Below are positions 4,825 to 12,330 of a DNA stretch of 16,701 nt, in pieces. Positions within the stretch are counted from its first letter, which is position 1. Every line of letters starts with the position of its first letter. The DNA comes from Treponema sp. (lineage in GTDB: Bacteria > Spirochaetota > Spirochaetia > Treponematales > Breznakiellaceae): NCBI GenBank assembly GCA_031278025.1, contig JAITLF010000371.1, positions 1 to 16,701 of the forward strand. Reading direction: 5' to 3'. The notes beneath the pieces were generated by a model. That model ran no database searches. It saw only the letters and a program-made list of their open reading frames with translations, and was not told the origin of the DNA. The position numbers were made by a program, and so were the translations under genes.

Positions 4825-5884
4825 TTATTGCAGATGCCATTCCGTCATCCGGTCGGACTTATGCCCCGTTACCGCATGGGTTTGCAATGGTCAAGCCACC
4901 TTTTAACAATTCCGTGTTGAAGAAATGCCTCCATCCGTGTAAATGCCGCTCCGCTATCTCGTCATCGCTTATCCCGATGTTCCTCAACGCCCGGTGAAAA
5001 TCCTGATACATCGTTTTCCGGCATATTGGCACTTCCCCTCCGTCAAGGGAAAACACAAACCCCTCCCGTTCGTGGCTTTCAGTTCCTCAGGGTCTTTAAT
5101 CATGTTGGGAGGCAGGGGGACATTGTGTTTGTCCTTGGTCTTGGTATCCCGGTAGCCGTATTCGTCATACTGCTTGCACAGGTATATGTGGTCCGCGTAC
5201 ACAAACCCGCCTTTAAGCCCAGCACTTCGCTTGCCCCCATGCCCATTAACGCCGCCAGCTTGTTCGCCGTGTATGATATACGGTCGTTGTCCCATACCCG
5301 CTTCCAGTCCTTCACAAACAGTTTCTTGAATTCTTCGAGGATAATAATTTTCCGGGCTACCGCCTCAATCATCATGGTTTTGAGGGTCCCGAAATATCCG
5401 TTGATGGGCGGGTTCTGACACTCCTCCTCGACGAGCTTGTCAAACCATGCCTCAATGTCGTCCCTTGAGATTTTATTCACGGGCATTTTCCCGAAATAGG
5501 GGATAAGGTGGTTTTTCAAATTCTTTTTGTTGTTGTCCGCGTAAGTCCGGGTAAGGTTATGGCGCTTGCGGCGTTTCTTGAGGCAGGCGCAGGTTTTCCT
5601 TTCCCACCAGCCTTGTGCGTATTCAGCGAAGGTCGGCATATAGCCCTTGTTGGAAATCAGGTTCCCTTCTTTCAAAAGCCGGTTGCACTTAACCCGTGCC
5701 GCAGTCATATTGGTTTCCCCGGTGGAACGCCCCATTTGCCGCACGTCATTTTCATCATAGGCGTAGTAGTACACCCCACCTCCCAGTTCCCCGAAGGGAA
5801 CATCCGCCAGTACAGGGTGAAATCGTTATGGATTTTCATAAAACCCTCATTTTTGGGAATACGATGTCTTTTGCGGATACGCAT
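4825..5884 (-). pseudogene. Tyrosine recombinase (phage-type integrase), multiply frameshifted
   Basis: Pieces in successive frames add up to one integrase of about 350 residues. The N-terminus starts at ATG 5884 (MRIRKRHRIPKNEG, then FTLYWRMFPSGN). The core-binding domain follows (TFAEYAQGWW, then HLIPYFGKMPVNKISRDDIE). The catalytic domain continues through YADHIYLCKQYDEYGYRDTK, FSLDGGEVPICRKTMYQDFH, the HxxR box HGWRH and the final VTGHKSDRMTEWH, ending at TAA 4825. Frame changes are needed near 5770, 5215, 5055 and 4885. The first catalytic arginine is also lost: the usual GMRASEV reads GMGASEV. It is therefore dead twice over. It marks an old phage or genomic-island integration and is unrelated to IntI, which carries an extra domain not seen here. 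Confidence 0.85.
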
Positions 5885-6115
5885 CGTTTTCCCCGTGAAG
5901 TATTCCCACCAATCAGCAACGCTATTTCATTGTAGGGAAAGGGAGTAACACGGATTAGGGAAGGTTCTCAATGGGACAAACCTGCAAAATGCCGGTTCTC
6001 GCCAATGTTCGGAACGAAAGGCGTGATTTTCAGAAAATTGGACAAATTTCTTGCGGAATATAACGAGTATTGAAAGCTGCGGCCTGTTTTACTACAATAC
6101 AAATCAGGATATGGC
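5885..6115. other. Intergenic region between the integrase remnant and the DeoR gene
   Basis: It has no supported gene; a 30-codon frame from ATG 5970 ends before any recognisable feature and lacks a good ribosome site. Its right end holds the regulator promoter at 6070-6098. Confidence 0.5.
6070..6098 (+). promoter_or_regulatory. Promoter of the DeoR-type regulator
   Basis: TTGAAA (6070-6075), 17 bases, TACAAT (6093-6098), followed by an AGGA ribosome site (6106-6109) and the ATG at 6116. This supports that start codon over the overlapping ATG at 6111, which meets a stop after two codons. Confidence 0.65.
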
Positions 6116-6877
6116 ATGACGGATAAACAGGCGGAACGGCAAAAAAAAATACTGGAAATTATAGCTCAGAAAGGCTGTATTGAGGTCGCTAAACTTGCGG
6201 AAATGGCAGAGGTTTCCAAAGTTACATTGCGTTCTGATTTAGATCGGTTGGAAGAAAGAGGGATTGTCCGGCATGAAAAAGGCCAGGTTTATCCCGGTTC
6301 AAGTGATGACATCAACAACCGCTTGACCTATCATTACGACACCAAGCGTAAAATTGCCTATCGGGCCAGCGAACTCGTCAGGGATAGCGAGGCGGTTATG
6401 ATAGAATCGGGATCATGTTGCGCTATTTTGGCCGAAGAATTAACCGTAAACAAGCGCGAAGTACGTATTATCACCAATTCTGCTTTTATTGCCGCCTATA
6501 TCAGGCGGTTGCCCCAGGCCAAAATCGTGCTTTTGGGCGGGGACTACCAGAATAATGCCCAAGTGATGGTCGGTCCCATTACCCGGCAGTGCGCTCAAGG
6601 TTTTACTGTGGATAAACTTTTTATCGGAACCGACGGCTTTTCGCAAAACGGTTTTACTGGGAATGACCATTTGCGCGCAGAAACGGTTCGGAGCATGGCG
6701 CGGCAGGCCAGAGAGGTAATCATTCTTACCGAATCAGAAAAATTTTCCAAACAGGGGCTGGTTCCGCTCCTCCCGTTTAGTGAAATCGGCTCGGTGTTCA
6801 CCGATGACCTCATACCTCCGGAAAAAGAGGCTTTCCTTTCCGAGCAAGGAGTAAAAGTCTACAAAGTGGAGCTATAA
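6116..6877 (+). CDS. DeoR/GlpR-family transcriptional regulator
   Basis: A 253-residue protein of standard DeoR length. The N-terminal winged helix spans about residues 6-57 (ILEIIAQKGCIEVAKLAEMA, VSKVTLRSDLDRLEERGIV), with the family's recognition helix. A DeoR-type sugar-phosphate-sensing domain follows: IITNSAFIAAY, a LLGGDYQ segment and GFTGNDHLRAETVRSMARQA near 180-200, then ESEKFSK. Such repressors usually release DNA on binding a phosphorylated sugar made by the pathway they control. It faces the activase gene end to end (33 bases apart) and lies upstream of the kinase and glycyl-radical enzyme, so it most likely controls this cluster. The effector is unknown. Confidence 0.9.
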   Translation: MTDKQAERQKKILEIIAQKGCIEVAKLAEMAEVSKVTLRSDLDRLEERGIVRHEKGQVYPGSSDDINNRLTYHYDTKRKIAYRASELVRDSEAVMIESGSCCAILAEELTVNKREVRIITNSAFIAAYIRRLPQAKIVLLGGDYQNNAQVMVGPITRQCAQGFTVDKLFIGTDGFSQNGFTGNDHLRAETVRSMARQAREVIILTESEKFSKQGLVPLLPFSEIGSVFTDDLIPPEKEAFLSEQGVKVYKVEL

Positions 6878-6910
6878 ACCATCCAAGTGTCTACGGAATA
6901 CTTTAGGCCG

Positions 6911-7660
6911 CTAAAAAAAGCAGTCTATTCCTGCCTTGGCGATGATTGCGCGGAATTCTTCTAAATCTTCTTTATGAAGTTGAGGGACGCCCCGCATGGC
7001 ATAGGCAATTTTCAGCAGTTCATACTTTTTTTCTCCAAATTGGTGGAACGGCAGCAGTTGCGCCCGCCGTACGCCCATCCCGGTCAACAACTCTGCAAAA
7101 CCTTGAGCGTCTTTAGGGGAATCGTTATACCCCGGTATAATCGGTAACCGGATACGGACAATTTTGCCCAGGGCCAGAACGGTTTTCAGATTTGCAAGAA
7201 TCGGGCCGTTATGGACACCGGTTCCCTCAATATGGCGGCTGTCATCGTAGTGTTTGATGTCAAATAGGAGCATATCCGCTCGTTCGGCAAGGCCCATAAA
7301 GACATCGGGCAGGGCATAACCGGAAGTTTCTATTGCTGTATGGATATTTTTCCCCCGTAGAGCGTCCAGCAAGGCGGCGGCAAATTTGCTCTGGGCCAAC
7401 ACTTCACCCCCGGAAAGGGTTACACCACCCCCTGATTCTTCATAAAATAGCCGATCCTGAAGGCAGATTTCCAAAGTTTCTTCTATACGGTAGGGCCGGG
7501 AATCGAGACCGTCTCCCATGAGGCAGGGTTCCACCCGCTGACTTTCGGGGTTGGAACACCATTTGCAGGAGAGGGGACAGCCCTTGAAAAACACCACCGT
7601 CCGTATGCCGGGGCCGTCGTGGAGGCTGAATTTCTGAATATTGAATAAAATGCCTTCCAT
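6911..7660 (-). CDS. Glycyl-radical enzyme activating enzyme (radical SAM, PFL-activase type)
   Basis: A 249-residue radical SAM protein. It starts MEGILFNIQKFSLHDGPGIR, the signature opening of PFL activases. The iron-sulfur motif C28-x3-C32-x2-C35 (CPLSCKWC) and the SAM-binding GGE motif at 84-86 (VTLSGGE) are intact. Length and the lack of extra cysteine clusters match the short PflA-type activases rather than those with a ferredoxin insert. It would use SAM and a reduced cluster to form the glycyl radical on G777 of the enzyme encoded at 9051-11456. It is divergent from the kinase gene, with a shared control region at 7661-7790. Its promoter sits six bases from the ATG and no ribosome site is present. 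Confidence 0.92.
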   Translation of the reverse strand: MEGILFNIQKFSLHDGPGIRTVVFFKGCPLSCKWCSNPESQRVEPCLMGDGLDSRPYRIEETLEICLQDRLFYEESGGGVTLSGGEVLAQSKFAAALLDALRGKNIHTAIETSGYALPDVFMGLAERADMLLFDIKHYDDSRHIEGTGVHNGPILANLKTVLALGKIVRIRLPIIPGYNDSPKDAQGFAELLTGMGVRRAQLLPFHQFGEKKYELLKIAYAMRGVPQLHKEDLEEFRAIIAKAGIDCFF

Positions 7661-7666
7661 CGTCTT

Positions 7667-7695
7667 AGTATACCCCGATTCCTTACCATCTTCAA
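7667..7695 (-). promoter_or_regulatory. Activase promoter abutting the start codon (leaderless candidate)
   Basis: Minus-strand TTGAAG (7690-7695), 17 bases, TATACT (7667-7672), then six bases and ATG 7660. The geometry is the same as at glgP (192-220). No Shine-Dalgarno fits in between. Confidence 0.6.
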
Positions 7696-7708
7696 GTTTT
7701 TTATTACT

Positions 7709-7731
7709 AAAACAAGAAGACTATTTGTTTT
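7709..7731. promoter_or_regulatory. Candidate operator between divergent activase and kinase promoters
   Basis: An inverted repeat, AAAACAA (7709-7715) and TTGTTTT (7725-7731), with a nine-base spacer lies between the two divergent promoters. Its position would let one bound repressor, such as the nearby DeoR-type protein, control both directions. AT-rich repeats of this size can arise by chance. Confidence 0.35.
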
Positions 7732-7744
7732 GATAAGAAATTCA

Positions 7745-7771
7745 TTGACAAAGAAAAACTTTTGGTATAAC
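7745..7771 (+). promoter_or_regulatory. Promoter of the ROK kinase and glycyl-radical enzyme operon
   Basis: TTGACA (7745-7750), a 15-base spacer and TATAAC (7766-7771). The spacer is shorter than the usual 17, which suggests a weak or activator-dependent promoter; TAACAT (7768-7773) gives a 17-base alternative. A G-rich ribosome site (7780-7785) precedes the GTG start at 7791. Confidence 0.55.
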
Positions 7772-7790
7772 ATGGAAATGGGGGGACGTT

Positions 7791-8774
7791 GTGGAACAAT
7801 TTACGATAGGCATCGACATTGGTGGAACCAAGACGGCTTACGGCTTGCTGGATGGAAAAGCGCGAATTATCGGGCGATTCTCCCATCCGTCAAACGCCCT
7901 CTGCTCTCCCGGGCGGTTTTTTGACCAGATTGCCGCTGGCATCCATGAACTTTTGTCGGCGGAACACGTTGAAAAAGAAAGCCTTCGCGGTGTCGGAATC
8001 GGGATGCCTTCTTTTATCTTGTTTGAAGAAGGGCGAGTTGTAAAAACCGCCAACCTTCCCAATATCCGCGATTTTCCGGCTCGCGCTTACCTGATGGAAA
8101 AGCTGGGCGGTGTCCGGGTCATCATTGACAACGATGCTCATACTGCCGCCATTGCGGAATACCGGCGCGGGGCGGGACGCGGTTTTGAGAACCTGCTCTA
8201 TTGCCCGGTAAGTACCGGCATTTCCACCGGTATCATTATAAATGGAAAGATTTTTCGCGGACGTTACGGCTGGGCTGGGGAAAGTGGGCATATGATCGTT
8301 ACTCCCGATGACGGTATCGAGTGTGGCTGTGGAAACAGGGGCTGCCTTATGTCCTGGTGTTCAGGCTCAATGATCATTAAGCATATCAAAAAATGGATAG
8401 AAACCGGAGAACAATCCTGCATAACCGATTTTGCTGGAGGCGAGGAACTAAATTGTAATCATCTGGCTATGGCGTATAACGCGGGAGATGGCCTCGCGCA
8501 CCGGGCTGTTTTGCAAATGGTCAAGTTTCTGGGAATTTGGGCCTACAATCTTTATGTTACCCTCAATATCAACTGCTTTATTTTTGGCGGCGGACTGCTC
8601 AAATTATTCCGGGAACTTACCGTTAGTGGAAACAACGGAAAGAAAGGCAACCTTTTGGGTGCTATGAAAGAAGTTTTTGACGGGTATAATAAAAACTCAA
8701 TGCCCGTTTATTTCAAAGAAGCGGAGCTTGGGGATGACTTTGGCATTATCGGGGCCGCTGAACTATTATTTTGA
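7791..8774 (+). CDS. ROK-family sugar kinase (glucokinase-like)
   Basis: A 327-residue ROK protein starting with GTG, five bases after a run of G that serves as ribosome site. The phosphate-binding DIGGTK lies at 9-14 and the catalytic-base region IDNDAH at 112-117. The ROK GESGH motif is at 163-167 and the zinc-binding CGCGNRGC at 178-185 (with H167). Most ROK kinases have E directly after GCL (GCLE, a sugar contact); here it reads GCLMSWCSG, so M187 replaces that glutamate. The enzyme would phosphorylate a hexose or hexose derivative with ATP in the cytoplasm; the changed sugar contact hints at an unusual substrate. It is the first gene of an operon with the small peptide and the glycyl-radical enzyme. 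A sugar-responsive repressor without a DNA-binding domain is excluded by the intact kinase motifs. Confidence 0.9.
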   Translation: MEQFTIGIDIGGTKTAYGLLDGKARIIGRFSHPSNALCSPGRFFDQIAAGIHELLSAEHVEKESLRGVGIGMPSFILFEEGRVVKTANLPNIRDFPARAYLMEKLGGVRVIIDNDAHTAAIAEYRRGAGRGFENLLYCPVSTGISTGIIINGKIFRGRYGWAGESGHMIVTPDDGIECGCGNRGCLMSWCSGSMIIKHIKKWIETGEQSCITDFAGGEELNCNHLAMAYNAGDGLAHRAVLQMVKFLGIWAYNLYVTLNINCFIFGGGLLKLFRELTVSGNNGKKGNLLGAMKEVFDGYNKNSMPVYFKEAELGDDFGIIGAAELLF

Positions 8775-8791
8775 AGAATCAAGGAGATAGT

Positions 8792-8917
8792 ATGAAAATA
8801 TTATTCATCGTCTGCCGCACCATCGAATATGCCTTGTCCCGTAAGGAACGCCAAACGGAAGGAACTGAATTCGATGCGTGGTGTGACGGGTTATTGCCGT
8901 TCGGAAAAAGGCCGTAG
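8792..8917 (+). CDS. Hypothetical 41-residue protein
   Basis: ATG at 8792 has a strong AAGGAG ribosome site five bases upstream and begins 17 bases after the kinase stop, so it should be translated in this operon. The product starts MKILFIVCRTIEYALSRKER and ends GLLPFGKRP. It has no family I recognise. It may be a true small protein or the head of a longer gene whose tail has been lost, since about 130 bases without a gene follow before the glycyl-radical enzyme. Confidence 0.45.
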   Translation: MKILFIVCRTIEYALSRKERQTEGTEFDAWCDGLLPFGKRP

Positions 8918-8943
8918 GGGAAGTTTTGAAAGGATAGGCATAA

Positions 8944-8981
8944 GAGCTTGTTCTAAAACTTGAGGTTTTTGGAACAGGCTC
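8944..8981. repeat. Hairpin with TTGTTCTNAAACT core, copy 2
   Basis: The left arm GAGCTTGTTCTAAAAC pairs with the right arm GTTTTTGGAACAGGCTC around TTGAG, with small bulges. It shares the TTGTTCT-N-AAACT half with the hairpin at 2406-2437. It lies between the 41-residue ORF and the glycyl-radical enzyme, where it could protect or attenuate the operon transcript; there is no T-run, so a terminator is unlikely. Confidence 0.6.
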
Positions 8982-9050
8982 ATAATACAAAAATGAATAC
9001 AACGGGTTTAACATGGCTGGTTTTTGGTTGACTTTTGATAGGAGAACAGT

Positions 9051-11456
9051 ATGAACAATCACTTTGGAACACTTTCGTCACGGATGGCTCAGTTCCGCAT
9101 GAAACTGCTCAACGCCAAACCTTATGTATGTGTTGAACGCGCAAAAATTACCACTGGCACGTACCGGGAAAACATGGATCAGCCTCTGGCGATACGGCGG
9201 GCATTGATGTGTAAAAACGTGCTCGAAAAAATGAGCGTTTTTATCGAGGAAGAAACCCTGCTTGCGGGAAACCATGCTTCCAGTAACCGTTCGGCACCGA
9301 TCTTTCCCGAATATGCCATGGATTGGGTCATCGCCGAACTGGACGAATTTGAAAAACGGGATGGCGACCGTTTTTGCATTACCGAGGAAAGCAAACAGGC
9401 CCTGCGGGAAATTGCCCCGTTTTGGCAGCATAACACCGTAAAGGATCGGGGGCTTGCCGCTATGCCCGCTTCGGCGAAGGTTTTCTACGACTTGGGAATC
9501 ATCAAGGCCGAGGGGAACATCACCTCAGGCGATGCCCATCTGGCCGTTGATTACAACCGTATGCTGCGGGAAGGACTTTTGGAATACAAACACCGTGCTG
9601 AGGAAAAATGCGCTGCCCTTGACCTTACCGATTACCAAAATTTGGCAAAGTCCTATTTTTACCGGGCCATATCCATAGTTGTTGATGCCGTCATTGCCTT
9701 CGCCAAACGCTACGCCGATCTTGCCGCGGATATGGCCAAATCTGAACGTAATGCTGGCCGGCAGAAAGAACTGCTTGAAATGAGCCGGATCCTGAACAAA
9801 GTCCCTGCCTGCGGAGCGGAAAGTTTTCATGAGGCGTTGCAGTCGTTGTGGCTCGTACACCTCTGCCTCCAGATCGAAAGTAACGGGCATTCCCTTTCTT
9901 ACGGACGGATGGATCAGTTTCTTTTTCCCTACTACGACCGGGACATCAAGGCGGGAAAAATCACCGAAGAAAGCGCTTGCGAGCTTTTGACCAACCTTTG
10001 GCTTAAAACCTTTACTATCAACAAAATCCGAAGCTGGTCCCATACCCGCTTTTCCGCAGGAAGCCCCCTGTACCAGAATGTTACCATAGGCGGCCAGACC
10101 GTGGACGGTACCGATGCGGTGAATCCCTTGTCGTTCCTTATCTTGCGCAGCGTGGCCCAGACCAGACTCCCCCAGCCAAACCTGACAGTACGATATCATA
10201 AACTGCTCAACAAACAATTTATGAAGGAATGTGTCGAAGTGGTACGCATGGGATTTGGGATGCCCGCTTTTAACAGCGATGAGATCATCATCCCTTCGTT
10301 CATCGAAAAGGGGGTAAAAAAGGAGGATGCCTACAATTACAGCGCCATAGGCTGTGTGGAAGTGGCGGTGCCCGGAAAATGGGGGTATCGCTGTACAGGC
10401 ATGAGCTTCCTCAACTTTCCCAAATCTCTTCTCATTGCCTTGAATGACGGAGTAGATATTGAATCAGGTATCAAGATTTGTGAGGGCGCGGGATATTTTA
10501 CCGCTATGAATTCTTTCGATGAGGTGATGAACGCCTGGGACAAGATCATCAGGGAATTCACCCGGCAATGTGTGATCATTGATTCCGTTGCCGATATGGT
10601 GTTGGAAAAAGACACGGCAGACATTCTCTGTTCCGCCCTCTGTAATGACTGCATTGAACGGGGCCTCAATCTGAAAGAAGGCGGCGCGGTCTACGACTTT
10701 ATCAGTGATCTCCAGGTGGGTATCGCAAACCTTGCCGATTCCCTGGCGGCGATAAAAAAATGCGTTTTTGAAGACCATGTTATAACTCAGGCAGAACTGT
10801 GGAATGCTCTCCAGCATAACTTTGAAGGCACGGAAAATGAACGTATTCGCAAACTGCTCATAGCCGCCCCGAAATACGGCAACGATGACGATTATGTTGA
10901 TTTGCTGGTACGCCAAGCCTATGACGTATACATCAATGAAATGAAGAAGTACCACAATACCCGCTATGGCCGTGGTCCCATCGGCGGTATATACTATGCG
11001 GGGACCTCTTCAATTTCGGCCAACGTCCCCCAGGGCGCAGGCACTCCCGCTACCCCTGATGGCCGCAAAGCTGGCGAGCCCCTTGCGGAAGGCTGTTCCC
11101 CATCACACGCTATGGACAAACACGGCCCCACGGCAGTCTTCAAGTCTGTGTCCAAACTTCCCATTTCGGAAATCACTGGCGGCGTTCTTCTTAACCAGAA
11201 AGTAACGCCCGCAATGCTTGAATCCGAAGAAAATCGCGGCAAGTTGATATCCCTGCTCCACACTTTTTTCAACCGGCTGGGGGGTTTTCATGTTCAGTTC
11301 AATGTGGTCTCGCGGGAAACCCTGCTTGATGCTCAGGTTCACCCGGAAAAGCATCAAGACCTTATTGTACGGGTCGCGGGTTACAGCGCGTTTTTCAATG
11401 TCCTTTCCCGCCAAACCCAGGATGACATCATCGAACGGACCGAGCAAACGTTCTAA
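9051..11456 (+). CDS. Glycyl-radical enzyme of the PFL-like/diol-dehydratase family, substrate unknown
   Basis: An 801-residue enzyme of full family length. The thiyl-radical cysteine is C435 in IGCVEVAVPGKWGYRCTG (434-450), with E437 as the likely general base (GCVE, as in dehydratases and C-C lyases; true pyruvate formate-lyase has two adjacent cysteines). The glycyl radical is G777 in RVAGYSAFFNVLSRQ near the C-terminus. ATG 9051 has an AGGAG site. Its activase is encoded divergently at 6911-7660. The context of ROK kinase and DeoR regulator points to a phosphorylated sugar or polyol. I recall reports of related enzymes (E. coli PflD/YbiW type) cleaving 1,5-anhydrohexitol 6-phosphates, which would fit the kinase, but the substrate is inference. 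Annotation as formate acetyltransferase would be misleading. Confidence 0.92.
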   Translation: MNNHFGTLSSRMAQFRMKLLNAKPYVCVERAKITTGTYRENMDQPLAIRRALMCKNVLEKMSVFIEEETLLAGNHASSNRSAPIFPEYAMDWVIAELDEFEKRDGDRFCITEESKQALREIAPFWQHNTVKDRGLAAMPASAKVFYDLGIIKAEGNITSGDAHLAVDYNRMLREGLLEYKHRAEEKCAALDLTDYQNLAKSYFYRAISIVVDAVIAFAKRYADLAADMAKSERNAGRQKELLEMSRILNKVPACGAESFHEALQSLWLVHLCLQIESNGHSLSYGRMDQFLFPYYDRDIKAGKITEESACELLTNLWLKTFTINKIRSWSHTRFSAGSPLYQNVTIGGQTVDGTDAVNPLSFLILRSVAQTRLPQPNLTVRYHKLLNKQFMKECVEVVRMGFGMPAFNSDEIIIPSFIEKGVKKEDAYNYSAIGCVEVAVPGKWGYRCTGMSFLNFPKSLLIALNDGVDIESGIKICEGAGYFTAMNSFDEVMNAWDKIIREFTRQCVIIDSVADMVLEKDTADILCSALCNDCIERGLNLKEGGAVYDFISDLQVGIANLADSLAAIKKCVFEDHVITQAELWNALQHNFEGTENERIRKLLIAAPKYGNDDDYVDLLVRQAYDVYINEMKKYHNTRYGRGPIGGIYYAGTSSISANVPQGAGTPATPDGRKAGEPLAEGCSPSHAMDKHGPTAVFKSVSKLPISEITGGVLLNQKVTPAMLESEENRGKLISLLHTFFNRLGGFHVQFNVVSRETLLDAQVHPEKHQDLIVRVAGYSAFFNVLSRQTQDDIIERTEQTF

Positions 11457-11669
11457 TTTAGAATACAGGGACAGGATGGATGGAAAGGAGAGGGGAAGGA
11501 AAGAATAATTCTGATATTCAAAAACGCGGCGGTACAATCATCATTTCCCCCCGAATTCCTCTTCCATAAAACAAAACCATCAACCCCAAAAACCCGTCCA
11601 TCCTACGGCATACGGGAGATCCAACCGTTGCGCTGTTTCTTATAACAAAGCGGTTAATGGCAAGGCCCT

Positions 11670-11804
11670 TTGCCGGAAAACAGGTATGATCTGGAGAATG
11701 TTTTAGGCTCGCCGGACGGGACCGCCTATGGCTGTAATAACGGAGGCCCCCATAACCCATTTTACGCGGACTGCCGCTATAACGGCTGCGCGCCCGATGT
11801 ATAG
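11670..11804 (+). CDS. Possible 44-residue cysteine-containing peptide (TTG start)
   Basis: From TTG 11670 the frame reads MPENRYDLENVLGSPDGTAY, then GCNNGGPHNPFYADCRYNGC and APDV-stop. The composition (Gly, Asn, three Cys, Asp/Pro) looks like a protein rather than noise, but there is no ATG and only a weak AAGG upstream. It may be a fragment of a larger decayed gene, with the ORF at 11819 as a neighbour in another frame. No family recognised. Confidence 0.25.
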   Translation: MPENRYDLENVLGSPDGTAYGCNNGGPHNPFYADCRYNGCAPDV

Positions 11805-11818
11805 AAGGCTGTAATTAA

Positions 11819-11962
11819 ATGGCCGGCAGACGGAGCCGGATACGGGCAAGAGCGCGGGAATTGGAAGCTGCCGTCCAGTCGGAAGCGGCGGCCGTCCAGT
11901 TGGAAGCGGCGGCCGTCCAGTTGGAGCGGCTTACGCTTTTTAAGGATAGGGGAACGGGGTGA
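11819..11962 (+). CDS. Possible 47-residue coiled-coil peptide with 21-bp tandem repeats
   Basis: ATG 11819 opens MAGRRSRIRARARELEAAVQ, followed by two exact EAAAVQL heptads and ERLTLF. The DNA carries a 21-bp unit (GGAAGCGGCGGCCGTCCAGTT) twice exactly, preceded by a degenerate 18-bp copy; the unit length keeps frame and equals one heptad, so a short amphipathic or coiled-coil helix is predicted, with length able to change by repeat slippage. The ribosome site (AAGG, 11 bases away) is poor. It could be a real small protein or only a minisatellite that happens to be open. Confidence 0.35.
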   Translation: MAGRRSRIRARARELEAAVQSEAAAVQLEAAAVQLERLTLFKDRGTG

Positions 11963-12132
11963 ATACGGCGGTGTTAAGAGGAAACGAGCGGGACACCGGA
12001 TTATGCGCTGGACGGGTATGCTTGATATGATAATTTTAGGACATTACCGATTGACGACAATATGCGCCGGTCATGGCGGTTCAGGAGAAAGACTTGTTGT
12101 TTAGGGAACCGCTGATTAACTTGACGCTCATC

Positions 12133-12261
12133 GTTTCTCCCCCAGAAAATATAAAGAGGGGGAAGGCAAACAATGTTTGCCCGCCTCCCCCCTCGTTCCC
12201 GCCGCCAAGCGGCTCCACTACCCCCCTCTGCAGGGGCTAGGCCCCCGCAACGCCCCCGGCT
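12133..12261. repeat. Structured dispersed repeat, copy 1
   Basis: A C-rich/G-rich stem encloses the loop CAGAAAATATAAAG (12143-12156). A perfect hairpin GGCAAAC-AAT-GTTTGCC (12165-12181), CCTCGTTCC (12191-12199), a CCCCTCTGCAGGGG hairpin and CCGCAACGCCCCCGG (12245-12259) follow. The same blocks occur in the same order at 16070-16177. The loops are identical while the stem sequences differ but still pair, which points to a conserved folded RNA or DNA. Confidence 0.6.
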
Positions 12262-12330
12262 TTCATCACAGGCTTCATCACGAGGAACCACGCCATGTGT
12301 GGGGAATCCGCATTCATCCCCGCTGGATCG

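Larger units (their letters stand above)
4554..4831. repeat. 278-bp segment bounded by imperfect inverted repeats
   Basis: GCAGTAACCCCC (4554-4565) and GGGGGTTATTGC (4820-4831) are inverted repeats with one mismatch. They frame the small-peptide gene and its promoter, sit directly beside attC site 2 on the left, and overlap the stop codon of the integrase pseudogene on the right. No target duplication is seen. It may be a tiny mobile unit, part of a third cassette, or chance. Confidence 0.35.

Noticed and set aside
5970..6062. Short plus-strand ORF before the DeoR gene
   Set aside because: No ribosome site, no recognisable sequence, only 30 codons.
9525..10217. Long minus-strand frame of 230 codons
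   Set aside because: It lies wholly antisense inside the glycyl-radical enzyme, which has all family motifs; the product resembles no family and has no ribosome site.
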